Of a DNA stretch of 64,000 bases, positions 9,595 to 17,609 are shown piece by piece. Position 1 is the first letter of the stretch; each line of letters opens with the position of its first letter. The notes beneath the pieces were generated by a model that was not told the origin of the DNA, ran no database searches, and was given only the letters and a program-made list of their open reading frames with translations. The position numbers were made by a program, and so were the translations under genes. The stretch lies in NCBI RefSeq assembly GCF_009676955.1, contig NZ_CP045696.1, positions 2,561,001 to 2,625,000 on the forward strand, in the 5' to 3' direction. The DNA comes from Sodaliphilus pleomorphus (GTDB lineage: Bacteria > Bacteroidota > Bacteroidia > Bacteroidales > Muribaculaceae).

Positions 9595-11285
9595 CAGAAG
9601 TTGTAGTTATAGGAGATTACTACGCCCTTGGTCTCGGGCACATAGCGGCACACGCCGCCCGAGCAGTTGTAGCCGGCCTTGGTGCGCGCCCAGCCCGCTT
9701 GCAGGCGGTGGGCTCCCACGTTGTAGGTTACATAGGCGCCGGGGTAGTGCTCGCCAGTTTTGCCACTGTTGTACTCGTCGCTCACGGTGAGCATCCAGTG
9801 CGGGGCCAGCGAGAGCTCGGCCAGTGCAAAGAGCCAGTCGCCGTCGTCGTCCTTGGTGGCCAGGTACTGCAGCTCGGTGCGCAGGGTAGTCTTGGCGCCA
9901 AGGTTGAAGAGTGCGTCGGCAATCATGATGTCGCTGTGTATCATGCCGCCTTCGCCCTCTACGATGGTCTTGTTGTAGAACTGGTTCATGTAGGTCACAC
10001 TCAGCTTGAAGCTGCGGCTGAATCGGCGCTCAATCTGGGCATTGATGTCTTGATAATAGGTGCTGTTGCCCCAGCCCCAGAACTTAGAGGTGTAGCCGTC
10101 GGTCCCAGGAGCCCCGGGGGCGATGTCTGGCAGTCCGCCTGCTGCCGTGGGGGTGGTCTTGAGCGAGTGCACGTGCGAGAAGTTTACCTTCACGTTCATG
10201 CCATAGCGGCCGCCCAGGGTGGTGCGGCGCTTGAAGTTGTAGCCAAATTGGGCTTGGTAGGCCCACTCTCCCATGGGGTGGGTGGCATAGGGGTAGAGCG
10301 CTGCCAGGGTATAGGTGTGGTCCTCGGTGAATGCTGGCAGGTGGTTGAGCATCGACGAGGTGCCGCTCATCGACCGCCGACTGCGAAACGAGAAATTGTC
10401 GCTGCGCTTGGCTTGCAGCAGCAGCGACAGCCCCCGCTTGGAATAGGAGGCCGAGAGCATGGCCACATAGCCCTTGCCGTAGGTGTAGCCGTTGTCGAAG
10501 CTCGGGTCCTGCCCCTTGCGGGCATACTCGAGCAACACGCTGTAGGGGCCGTGCTGCACCTGGGCGCGCACGTCGCAGGCGTTGACATAGGTGGGCAGGT
10601 TCAAGATGTGGGTGTTGTCGGCATAGATGACGTCGGTCGAGTCTTTCTCGCGCTTGTTCACCCACGAGGCTCCCAGCGTCACATAGGTGTTGCTGCTGGC
10701 CAGGGGCTTTATCCACTGGTCGAGATTGAGCTCCATGTCGGCTCCGGTTATCCACGCCTTGTTGTGATGCCAGTATCGGCGCTGGCGGCCGGTGAGGGCC
10801 TTTATGTGCACTCCTTTCACGGGATTGAGGGCCACGCGAGCGCCCAGTATCGAGTTGTCGATGCCCAGCGACCGCTCCTCGTAGGTGCGGAAGATGAAGC
10901 CTGAGCCAAACTGGTCGTAGAAGGTGCCCAGTGTGACCTCGGCCACGTTGAACTTGCCTTTCACGTAGTAGAACGGCACGCCCCAGCCCTTGAAATCGGC
11001 CTCATAGCCCGGAAGCGGGTGTTCGAGATAGGCAAAGCGCACACCTGCATCGACCCACTTGCTCATGGCATTGACCTCGGCATAGGTGTTGGTGCGCACG
11101 TCGTCGTTGCTCTTGTCGGCGTCGGTGTGGCCGGTGGGTATCTGCACGTCGCTCTGCACGCTGCCGCTCACGGTCACTTTCTTTTCGTCGCCTGACTCGC
11201 CTGCTTCTTGAGCAGGGAGTGCTGCCGGCAGCATGATGCACGCTGCCAGCAGCAAGGTCCTGTAGTGCTTGTTGATGTGATTCAC
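9594..11285 (-). CDS. Outer-membrane beta-barrel protein, DUF6029-like
   Basis: A 563-residue exported protein with a signal peptide (about 1-25) and a mature part made of alternating aromatic and polar strands ending in a C-terminal aromatic residue (SYNYNF), the hallmark of an outer-membrane barrel. The beginning (VTVSGSVQSDVQIPTG) and the LGTFYDQFGSGFIFRTYEERSLG segment resemble the DUF6029 family of Bacteroidota, recalled from memory rather than searched. Function unknown. It starts 3 bases after tlpA and overlaps the Omp28 gene by one base, so these three are tightly coupled and may form a single envelope complex, with the barrel as its outer-membrane partner. Confidence 0.72.
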   Translation of the reverse strand: MNHINKHYRTLLLAACIMLPAALPAQEAGESGDEKKVTVSGSVQSDVQIPTGHTDADKSNDDVRTNTYAEVNAMSKWVDAGVRFAYLEHPLPGYEADFKGWGVPFYYVKGKFNVAEVTLGTFYDQFGSGFIFRTYEERSLGIDNSILGARVALNPVKGVHIKALTGRQRRYWHHNKAWITGADMELNLDQWIKPLASSNTYVTLGASWVNKREKDSTDVIYADNTHILNLPTYVNACDVRAQVQHGPYSVLLEYARKGQDPSFDNGYTYGKGYVAMLSASYSKRGLSLLLQAKRSDNFSFRSRRSMSGTSSMLNHLPAFTEDHTYTLAALYPYATHPMGEWAYQAQFGYNFKRRTTLGGRYGMNVKVNFSHVHSLKTTPTAAGGLPDIAPGAPGTDGYTSKFWGWGNSTYYQDINAQIERRFSRSFKLSVTYMNQFYNKTIVEGEGGMIHSDIMIADALFNLGAKTTLRTELQYLATKDDDGDWLFALAELSLAPHWMLTVSDEYNSGKTGEHYPGAYVTYNVGAHRLQAGWARTKAGYNCSGGVCRYVPETKGVVISYNYNF

Positions 11286-11288
11286 AGC

Positions 11289-11777
11289 TTACTTCGATAG
11301 CAGTTCACGCACTTTTTCGATAAGCTCGTTTTCGGCACCGTCGGTGTAGCCGTTGTGCTTGTAGGCAATCTTGCCGTTGCCGTCGACGATGAGCACATAG
11401 GGTATGAGCTGCACACCCAGGGCGCGCTTGAAGTCACCGTTGGGGTCGAGCAGTACCTCATATTCCCAGCCTTGCTCGTCGACCATGGGCTTGAGCTTGT
11501 TGATGTTCTGGGCCTGGTCGATGCTCACAGCTATGAGCTTCACGCCTGTTTCCTCTTTCCAGTCGGCATAGACCTCGTTGATGGCTTTGAGCTCGCGGTT
11601 GCAGGGCTTGCACCATGTGGCGAAGAAGTCGATGATGAAGGGCTTGCCGCCGTTGTTGAGCGTGTCGGTGCGCACGGTGCGACCGTCGATCGTTTTCAGT
11701 GTCACTGCCGGCAGTTGCGCCTGTGCCAGCGGGGCCAGGGCACACAGCAGCATGATGATTGCAAATGTCTTTTTCAT
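11289..11777 (-). CDS. TlpA-like periplasmic thiol-disulfide oxidoreductase
   Basis: A 162-residue exported thioredoxin-fold protein. After a signal peptide (MKKTFAIIMLLCALAPLAQA) comes the redox site FFATWCKPCN with C56 and C59, then the AhpC/TSA-TlpA insert, and the cis-proline loop GVQLIPYVLIVDGNG. It probably reduces or exchanges disulfides in exported proteins. A second ATG five codons upstream (11792) is possible; I chose 11777 because it gives a normal signal peptide. It lies 72 bases after the large Omp28-dockerin gene and 3 bases before the barrel gene. Its likely clients, the two CxxC Omp28 proteins, are in the same operon. Confidence 0.92.
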   Translation of the reverse strand: MKKTFAIIMLLCALAPLAQAQLPAVTLKTIDGRTVRTDTLNNGGKPFIIDFFATWCKPCNRELKAINEVYADWKEETGVKLIAVSIDQAQNINKLKPMVDEQGWEYEVLLDPNGDFKRALGVQLIPYVLIVDGNGKIAYKHNGYTDGAENELIEKVRELLSK

Positions 11778-11849
11778 TGTGTATGTGTTCATAAAAGTGT
11801 AGTGTTTACTTGTTGTGTCGTTTTATAGTTGTTTTGGCAGGCTGGGAGC

Positions 11850-13700
11850 TCAATTGCCCTTGCTCAAAATGTTGGAGATCAGGGCGGTCACATCGCTCAC
11901 GTTGACGGTGCCGTCGCCGTTGATGTCGCACTTCAGGTTGCTGTAGTCGGCCTCGCCCAGCACCTTGTTGACCAGTGCAGTCGCATCGCTCACGTTGACG
12001 GTGCCGTCGCCGTCGATGTCGCCGCTGGCCGGAGTGTAGGCTGCCGGATTCACGGCAACCGAGTTCTCGACCACGCAGTTGGAGGCGTCGGTGCTGTCGT
12101 AGTTGCCTATGTAGGCCACTACTTGCAGATTGCTCCTGTTCCAGTTGTTTTTGAGGTCAAAGGTGTAGCTGTAGGTGGCCTGGTTGTCGGTCCAGTTGTC
12201 CACGTCCACTCCCCAAGTCGAGTTGATGTCGCGCATCACATGGGCATGATAGAAGGTGCTGCTGTAACCTGCCTGCGAAGTCGAGGCAATGTTGTTCTCG
12301 GTGAGCACAACGGCCAGGCGGGGGGTCACCTCATATCCCTGGGCGCGCTTGGCAGTGACCCACACGGTCACGCTCGTGCTGTCGGCATTGAAGGCTGCTT
12401 CGGCGTCGAGGTCTAAGTAGGCGGGTGTGTTCAAGCGGTGGTTGATGTAGGCAATGATTTCAGAACTGTTACTGGCGAAGATTACAGGCGTTTTCAATCC
12501 TGTTTTATCGGCCTCGGTATAGGGGTAGCGGTCAAACATCAATGCCGGAGCATAGGTGGCACCCGCGTTGTTGTAGAACCAGGTGTAGGCATTGTCGGCA
12601 CTGGTGGTGAATTGGTCGGTATAGAAGCCAGAGTGGTGGCACACGAGTGCAACCCGGGCTGCCTGCTGGGGATAGCGGTTCAAGGTGTTTTTCATCATCG
12701 TGGCCATAGTGGGGCAGTTGGGGCATTTCTCGGTGGTGAACTCCTCGACAAGCACGTTGCGCTCAAAGCTCTCGCCCAGGGTGTTGAGCTTGCCGGTGGC
12801 CGTTGCGTGGCCCGACTCGTTGGGCTGGCCGTTGACCTTGGTGATGGTGACTTGCACCTGTTGCGACACGGCACGGTCGGCCGCTTGCAGCTCGATGGTG
12901 CCCGTGGTCGACTCGTTGATGTTGGCCAGCTCTTGGGCCAGGCTCACATGCTTCTCGGCGCTGGTCGTGCCGTCGATGGCGACGGTGTAGTCAAAGTCTT
13001 TGACTGTAGCGGTGCCGTCGTTGGTGACCCTGATGGGCACCTTCACCGAGCCGCCCTTGGCTACTATTTGGGTCCCGAAGTCGTGGGGCGACAGGGCATT
13101 GTTGTAGAATTCTCCATCGAGCTGCACCTGCAGGGCCAGGTGACCCTTGCCTTTCTTGGAATAGTCGGTCCAAGTGCTTCCCTTGGCCATGAAGAGGCCG
13201 CCCTCGACGTCGCCATCGGCCACGCAGGTGGGGTGCTTGCCATAGTCGGCATTGGTCGACCGCACGGTGAAGGTGTAGCCCACATATACGCCTTCGGCAG
13301 GTATCACATAGGGCTTGTCGAGCGTGATGTCGTTTTGCTTGCCCAGGCTTTCTGAGCTCTCATCGCCATTGTTCATGTCTACCATGTTCATAGTCTGCAC
13401 ATAGTCGGCCTTGTCGGCTGCACTGGGCAGCGAGCGTGATATCCACACCTTGAGGCCCGATATGGCTGCGAAGCTGCGCATGTACAGGCGCACGCCCTTT
13501 ATGGTCTTTCCTTGGGCTGCGCCCGTGTTGCCAGGAATGAAGATGGCTTGGCTCACTGTGGCTTTTGCATTATAGCCCGTGGCTGTGCGGTTTTCGGTGG
13601 CCAGGTAATAGCCCCACCACGTCTGGCTTGCGGCGGCATGGTTGGCGCTCGTGATTGCCACAAGTGAGATCAATAGGATGAAAGTGAAAAATTTCTTCAT
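11850..13700 (-). CDS. Large secreted Omp28-domain protein with C-terminal dockerin repeats
   Basis: A 616-residue exported protein and the first gene of the operon. Signal peptide about 1-23. Residues about 25-310 are beta-rich, with a jelly-roll-like segment followed by an adhesin-type Ig-like segment. An Omp28 domain follows with VLVEEFTTEKCPNCP, giving CxxC near residues 326-329. Two dockerin repeats end the protein (about 555-616: GDIDGDGTVNVSDATALVN and CDINGDGTVNVSDVTALIS). The layout resembles cleaved-adhesin/Omp28 proteins of Bacteroidales, but with dockerins in place of a T9SS tail. Function is inferred only: a surface redox or adhesion protein. Confidence 0.85.
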   Translation of the reverse strand: MKKFFTFILLISLVAITSANHAAASQTWWGYYLATENRTATGYNAKATVSQAIFIPGNTGAAQGKTIKGVRLYMRSFAAISGLKVWISRSLPSAADKADYVQTMNMVDMNNGDESSESLGKQNDITLDKPYVIPAEGVYVGYTFTVRSTNADYGKHPTCVADGDVEGGLFMAKGSTWTDYSKKGKGHLALQVQLDGEFYNNALSPHDFGTQIVAKGGSVKVPIRVTNDGTATVKDFDYTVAIDGTTSAEKHVSLAQELANINESTTGTIELQAADRAVSQQVQVTITKVNGQPNESGHATATGKLNTLGESFERNVLVEEFTTEKCPNCPTMATMMKNTLNRYPQQAARVALVCHHSGFYTDQFTTSADNAYTWFYNNAGATYAPALMFDRYPYTEADKTGLKTPVIFASNSSEIIAYINHRLNTPAYLDLDAEAAFNADSTSVTVWVTAKRAQGYEVTPRLAVVLTENNIASTSQAGYSSTFYHAHVMRDINSTWGVDVDNWTDNQATYSYTFDLKNNWNRSNLQVVAYIGNYDSTDASNCVVENSVAVNPAAYTPASGDIDGDGTVNVSDATALVNKVLGEADYSNLKCDINGDGTVNVSDVTALISNILSKGN

Positions 13701-13771
13701 AAATTATTATTTTTTTTGGTTAATGAATTCAAAACAGCTCGACTATAGATGAACGGCTTTAATAAATGTCA

Positions 13772-13803
13772 CAAATCTACGCTGTTTTGTTTAAAGTCGC
13801 AAA
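13772..13803 (-). promoter_or_regulatory. Promoter of the Omp28-TlpA-dockerin operon
   Basis: On the minus strand, TTTG (13800-13803) is separated by 20 bases from an exact -7 box TAGATTTG (13772-13779). The leader to the ATG at 13700 is about 70 bases and AT-rich. No other consensus promoter was seen in the operon, so five genes may depend on this one. Confidence 0.8.
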
Positions 13804-14248
13804 TTTTTGTGAGATTAAAATTTCCAAATGCGCAATTTTAGTGCCATTCTGTTTCCGGTTTCTTTCTGCTCTTGGTGTCTGCCGTGTGCGTTGTTGCTGG
13901 CTGTCCCATGTTCAATAACGAAGTGCAAAAATGCGTTATTGAATATGGAAATAATTCTGTATTATACTCCGTTAGACCGCCTTGCTTCGACATCCGCTTG
14001 CGAATGATGTTCCCTTCAAATGGAATCTTATTACAAAGTTTCTAAGCGTGTACGCACTTACATCACTTTAAGAATAATGTAATACCTTTGTACACAAGGC
14101 AAAGTAATAGGGATACAAGTTACAAGAAAGCCATTAATCTCCTCCGTCGGTGCTATACTTGCGGAATGGCCTAATAATCAGATGACGTTTGAAAAAGTTA
14201 GAGCTATTCTTGGAAATTTCATTTTAAATAACTATTTTTGGAAAGTAG
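13804..14248. other. AT-rich non-coding patch with an inverted repeat and orphan promoter-like boxes
   Basis: About 450 bases without a convincing gene. It holds a near-perfect 15-base inverted repeat (13906-13920 with 13934-13948, 13-base loop) and an exact -7 box TACCTTTG at 14083-14090 that has no gene directly behind it. A short frame beginning at 14182 overlaps the ATPase start out of frame and looks spurious. Base composition differs from the GC-rich genes on both sides, as in recently acquired or decaying DNA. Confidence 0.5.
13906..13948. repeat. 15-base inverted repeat in the AT-rich patch
   Basis: Arms 13906-13920 and 13934-13948 pair at 14 of 15 positions, with a G-T wobble at the remaining one. 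The loop is AAGTGCAAAAATG. No U-run follows on either strand, so it is not a standard terminator; it could be a protein-binding palindrome or a trace of a mobile element. Confidence 0.6.
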
Positions 14249-14256
14249 TATATTTG
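14249..14256 (+). promoter_or_regulatory. -7 box for the DUF234 ATPase gene
   Basis: TATATTTG is an exact TAnnTTTG box only 13 bases before the ATG. No -33 TTTG stands at the right distance. If used, the mRNA would be nearly leaderless; transcription could instead begin at the box at 14083-14090. Confidence 0.35.
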
Positions 14257-14269
14257 AAACATACATGTT

Positions 14270-15670
14270 ATGGATTTTATCGACAGAAACAAGGAATTAG
14301 GCCGCTTGGAAGCCGCCCTAAATGGATGCAAAGGCAAGTTACTGGTTGTCTATGGTCGCCGACGGTTGGGCAAGTCCAGACTTATAAAGAAAATTCTAAA
14401 AGAGGAAGATGTTTATTATGAGGCAACTAAAAGCGAATCAGCAACTCAAAGGCTTGGACTTGCCGCTTCTGTCGCTTTGTCATACCATGATTTTGACAAG
14501 CCAACTTACTCCACATGGGATTCACTATTAAGCGCTTTCAACAACCAATGCAAGGAAGGGGCAACGCTAATACTTGATGAATTCCCTTATCTTGTAGAAA
14601 GAGATGCCTCTCTTCCGTCTACCATTCAAAGTATTGTGGACAGTGGTAGCATGCGATACAATCTTTTGATATGTGGCTCGTCACAGCGTATGATGCAAAA
14701 GTTAGTACTCGATGGTTCCGAGCCGCTCTATGGTCGTGCGTCAGAGAAAATTAATCTCGGCCCAATACGTGCGCAATACTGGTGGCATGCACTTAATCTA
14801 ACCGCAAAACAGGTGATTGAAGAATACAGTGTGTGGGGTGGTGTGCCACGTTACTGGGTTCTCCGTGAGCAATACTGTTCTCTTGACAATGCTTTGGAAA
14901 ATCTTATTCTTGACGAGCAGGGTCCACTCGTAGAAGAGCCTGAGGCTCTGTTTCTTGACGATACAAACGTGATAGCACCCTATATATCTATAATGACAGC
15001 AATAGGGCAGGGAAACGCGAAAATCTCCCGTATTGCCGATGTCGTTGGACATAAGGTGTCTGAACTTGCACCTGTGATGAAAAACCTCATTGCCATGCAT
15101 TATGTTCGCAAAGAAGTGCCATTCGGAGAGGATGCAGAGAAGTCAAAGAAGACGTTGTATGTGATAGACGACCCTTTCCTCGACTTCTACTATAGGTTCG
15201 TTGTTCCGGCCAGACCTTTACTTTCAATAGACAGAACTGATGTTGTCCTGCAAAATATTCACAACCACATGGCAGAGCACGTGGAACATATTTGGGAGCG
15301 TCTTTGTCAGATTGCGGTTTCTGGCAACAATATGTTTGGTCACACATGGAATGCTGCTGCCCATTGGTGGGGAAAGGTGCCCGTGTTTAAAGAAGGCAGG
15401 AAAACCCCGACGGGCAATCGGGAGTTGGAGTTTGATGTCGTGGCAGAGTCAATGGATGATAGAGATACTATACTTGTCGGCGAGTGTAAGTGGAAGTCGG
15501 CTGACCATGCCGAGCGTCTCTTGGCTCAATTGCAAGAGAAAGTCAAATATGCCCCGTTTGCGAAAGGCAAGAAAATCGTTTACGCCCTTTTTCTCCGTGA
15601 AAAACCGCTTTCAACAGCTGATTGTGAAATGATGTTTCCCGAAGATGTCCTCAACAATTTGCCGAAATAA
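14270..15670 (+). CDS. AAA+ ATPase of the archaeal type with DUF234 nuclease-like C-terminal domain
   Basis: A 466-residue ATPase. Walker A is GRRRLGKS (29-36), Walker B LILDE near 99-103, and a sensor stretch LLICGSSQRMM follows; a winged-helix part lies in the middle (about 245-290). The C-terminal DUF234 region has a restriction-enzyme-like signature: Asp in EFDVV near 387 and GECKW near 405, matching D-x(n)-ExK. This family is common in Bacteroidales, archaea and Thermotoga, often in variable regions; its role is unknown, with defence or mobile-element functions suggested. The gene is clearly AT-richer than its neighbours and flanked by degenerate DNA, which suggests horizontal acquisition. 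Confidence 0.88.
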   Translation: MDFIDRNKELGRLEAALNGCKGKLLVVYGRRRLGKSRLIKKILKEEDVYYEATKSESATQRLGLAASVALSYHDFDKPTYSTWDSLLSAFNNQCKEGATLILDEFPYLVERDASLPSTIQSIVDSGSMRYNLLICGSSQRMMQKLVLDGSEPLYGRASEKINLGPIRAQYWWHALNLTAKQVIEEYSVWGGVPRYWVLREQYCSLDNALENLILDEQGPLVEEPEALFLDDTNVIAPYISIMTAIGQGNAKISRIADVVGHKVSELAPVMKNLIAMHYVRKEVPFGEDAEKSKKTLYVIDDPFLDFYYRFVVPARPLLSIDRTDVVLQNIHNHMAEHVEHIWERLCQIAVSGNNMFGHTWNAAAHWWGKVPVFKEGRKTPTGNRELEFDVVAESMDDRDTILVGECKWKSADHAERLLAQLQEKVKYAPFAKGKKIVYALFLREKPLSTADCEMMFPEDVLNNLPK

Positions 15671-15864
15671 TATTCCTCTACGGTGTTCTCTCCTGTCCCA
15701 TAGCTCCTCGCCATGTCCTTGAGGATGCCGATCATCTCTTGACTGGAGTCATCGGGACAGAGTACGATGATCTTACGGCCATGCCATAAGAATCCCTGCT
15801 CAACGTCGCACGTGGGACTGACATAGAGTTCATAGTTGGTATTATTAGCGGATGGCTTTAGCTT
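15580..15864 (-). pseudogene. Truncated gene remnant, family not recognised
   Basis: A minus-strand frame of about 94 codons with an in-frame stop immediately upstream (15865-15867) and no start codon in its first half. The part outside the ATPase gene (15671-15864) reads like a real soluble protein: NTNYELYVSPTCDVEQGF, FLWHGRKIIVLCPDDSSQ, MIGILKDMARSYGTGENT. The last stretch only runs antisense through the ATPase 3' end. It looks like the C-terminal part of a gene whose front was lost. Real decay rather than chance is inferred from the protein-like composition in otherwise AT-rich DNA. Confidence 0.45.
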
Positions 15865-16017
15865 TTACGTTTCTACTCAATGAATACTACAAAGCATAAA
15901 TTTTGTCTAAAATTAAAGGACAATATACAATATTATCGTACTTTATTGCTACTTTTGTGTTGGTGTTGCTGCTCGGCAGCTTTTCTACTTGAGTATATTT
16001 AAAAACGTGATTTATTG
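15865..16017 (+). promoter_or_regulatory. Leader and -7 box of the L,D-transpeptidase gene
   Basis: TACTTTTG at 15950-15957 matches TAnnTTTG, 60 bases before the transpeptidase ATG. No clear -33 TTTG at the usual spacing. The rest of the stretch is AT-rich with no gene seen. Confidence 0.5.
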
Positions 16018-16866
16018 ATGAAAACCTACTTCTTTATATTGACAGCAGTCGCGGCTCTCGTCGTCGTTGCGGGTTGCGGCAAGGGCAAGGATGCCCACGG
16101 CAACAACGATGCCGCCCAGCCAGTTGAGCTCACTGCCCAGGGCGAGCTTGCCCAGTCTGGCCAGGCGGGCACGATCGCCGCCTTGCCTTTCTCGGGCAGC
16201 GACGTCAAGGAGCATGTGGTGCTCGACTACGGCAACCGCACCGTGAGGGCTGTGCCCGACGTGAGCTTCAGCCATCCCGAGTTGATGAAAGAAAAGAAGA
16301 ACTGCTTTGTCGTGATCTCAAAAAAGGACTTCTACCTCTATGTGTATGAGCCACAGGGGACCGACACCGTGATGCTGGCCCGCTACGACTGCGCGCTCTC
16401 GCTCAAAAAGGGCCAGAAGACGGCCGAGGGCGACATGTGCACGCCCCACTGCTCGATGCAGCAGCCCTTCAGCGTGTCGCAGATTGCGCCTGCCTCGTCG
16501 TGGACCCACGACTTCGGCGACGGCCGCGGCGCCATCAAGAGCTATGGCGACTACTTCTTGCGCTTGGTCACGCCCGGTCACTCGGGCATAGGCATACATG
16601 GCAGCACGGGCAACCGCGAGAGTGTGCCTGGCCGTGCCAGCGAGGGGTGCATCCGCCTCAAGGACGAGGACATCAAGGATCTTGTCCAGCACTATGCCAC
16701 AGTGGGTATGCGAGTGGTGATAAAGGGCGAGACGGTCGACGACTACCCCTTTGAGATACATGCCATGACCAGGCAGAAGATTGCCCGCAAGCGCCACTTC
16801 GACCCACGCACGACCTTGACCAATGCCCAAATCGAGCAGGCCCGCCCCGAGCCAGGCCGCCGATGA
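16018..16866 (+). CDS. L,D-transpeptidase (YkuD) lipoprotein
   Basis: A 282-residue lipoprotein (lipobox VAGC, Cys20) with a YkuD L,D-transpeptidase domain. The catalytic signature is split as in the family: GIGIHGSTGN supplies the His, and GRASEGCIRLKDEDI supplies the nucleophile Cys211. Such enzymes form 3-3 cross-links in peptidoglycan or attach proteins to it; in Bacteroidota many are periplasmic lipoproteins of unknown target. The start at 16018 is preferred over the TTG just before it. Between the lipobox and the catalytic domain is a short Gly/Asn/Ala-rich linker. Confidence 0.92.
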   Translation: MKTYFFILTAVAALVVVAGCGKGKDAHGNNDAAQPVELTAQGELAQSGQAGTIAALPFSGSDVKEHVVLDYGNRTVRAVPDVSFSHPELMKEKKNCFVVISKKDFYLYVYEPQGTDTVMLARYDCALSLKKGQKTAEGDMCTPHCSMQQPFSVSQIAPASSWTHDFGDGRGAIKSYGDYFLRLVTPGHSGIGIHGSTGNRESVPGRASEGCIRLKDEDIKDLVQHYATVGMRVVIKGETVDDYPFEIHAMTRQKIARKRHFDPRTTLTNAQIEQARPEPGRR

Positions 16867-16930
16867 ATTGAAACTTATTTCTTCGTAAAAATATTCAGCT
16901 CATATTAAAACAACTTTGGGGAATTTTTTC

Positions 16931-16938
16931 TATATTTG
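16931..16938 (+). promoter_or_regulatory. -7 box of the structured RNA gene
   Basis: TATATTTG is an exact TAnnTTTG box about 50 bases upstream of the closing stem of the RNA. A TTTG lies at 16915-16918 but at only 12 bases, so the -33 element is uncertain. Confidence 0.6.
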
Positions 16939-16944
16939 CAATGT

Positions 16945-17220
16945 TGAATTCTACATGTGAGGATTTAATGTAAATATTGAGGAAAGCGAGACCTCCTCTT
17001 GCAGTAGCTGGTAAATCTGGAAAATTTCAAGCGTAAGTAGCTGCATAGTGGAACCGAAGCTGTTCTTCCTAGTATGAATTTTACATGTGCTTGTGCGATA
17101 GTAGCTGTCGCAGCATACACGGCAATTCATATCTAGGTGTGAGCTGAATTTCTTACTTCTACTTACGGGCATTCCAGAGCCCTCCGGCAAGAGTTGAAAT
17201 GAAGCTCGCGCCTTTTTTTT
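16945..17220 (+). ncRNA. Rod-shaped structured RNA, probable 6S RNA
   Basis: A promoter, a nested rod-like fold and a terminal run of eight T (17213-17220) mark an RNA gene. Helices visible by eye: GCGAG 16986-16990 with 17205-17209; CTCTTGC 16996-17002 with 17187-17193; TCTGG 17016-17020 with 17174-17178; CGTAAGTAG 17032-17040 with 17159-17167 (9 perfect pairs); then an open bubble (17041-17067 facing 17138-17158); then a 13-pair helix 17068-17080 with 17124-17137 (one bulge); and an apical helix 17094-17098 with 17108-17112. Closing stem, central bubble and terminal stem-loop is the plan of 6S RNA, which mimics an open promoter and binds RNA polymerase. The 5' end is estimated. The Rfam Bacteroidales-1 motif could be the same molecule. 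tmRNA, RNase P and SRP RNA signatures are absent. Confidence 0.7.
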
Positions 17221-17527
17221 GTGGAATTGCCCTAATGGAAAAAATAGTAAGGAGGCCACTGGTGGCTATCACACACGATTGTAGTAGGGAAATGATGTTT
17301 CCATGGCAAGCAGTGCACAGGGCTTGAGTGCCAGGTGTAGCACTGCGTAGCCCGTTGTCGCCAGTGCAGATTGATGTCACTTTATCTGCTGGGCCTAATT
17401 GTTTTGTAAGAATGTCCTGAGAAATGCAGTGTCGGGAGGCAGGCGGCAGACGTGATGTTTTAGACCTGTGCCATGTGCCTTGGAGGAGGATACTGTGATT
17501 TTTGCCGGGCTGCTGGCAGATTAGGAC
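17221..17527. other. Intergenic stretch after the structured RNA, no gene seen
   Basis: About 300 bases between the RNA and the hairpin that follows capA. Short frames occur on both strands but none has protein-like composition or a promoter. Confidence 0.4.
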
Positions 17528-17573
17528 GCAGCAGCATGCAGGTTGCCCTGTTGAGGCGCATGCATGCTGCTGC
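17528..17573 (-). terminator. Perfect 13-base hairpin downstream of capA
   Basis: GCAGCAGCATGCA at 17528-17540 and its exact reverse complement at 17561-17573, with a 20-base loop. It lies 36 bases after the capA stop on the minus strand. No U-run follows, so termination there is an inference. Confidence 0.6.
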
Positions 17574-17609
17574 TTTACGTCGTTATGAGTCGCTATGGGG
17601 GCTCGCGTG

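Noticed and set aside
14182-14421. A 79-codon frame overlapping the start of the DUF234 ATPase
   Set aside because: It overlaps the ATPase out of frame, has no protein-like second half, and no known domain.
16951-17259. A 102-codon minus-strand frame across the structured RNA
   Set aside because: The paired helices, the promoter and the T-run belong to a plus-strand RNA; the antisense frame has low-complexity, non-protein composition.
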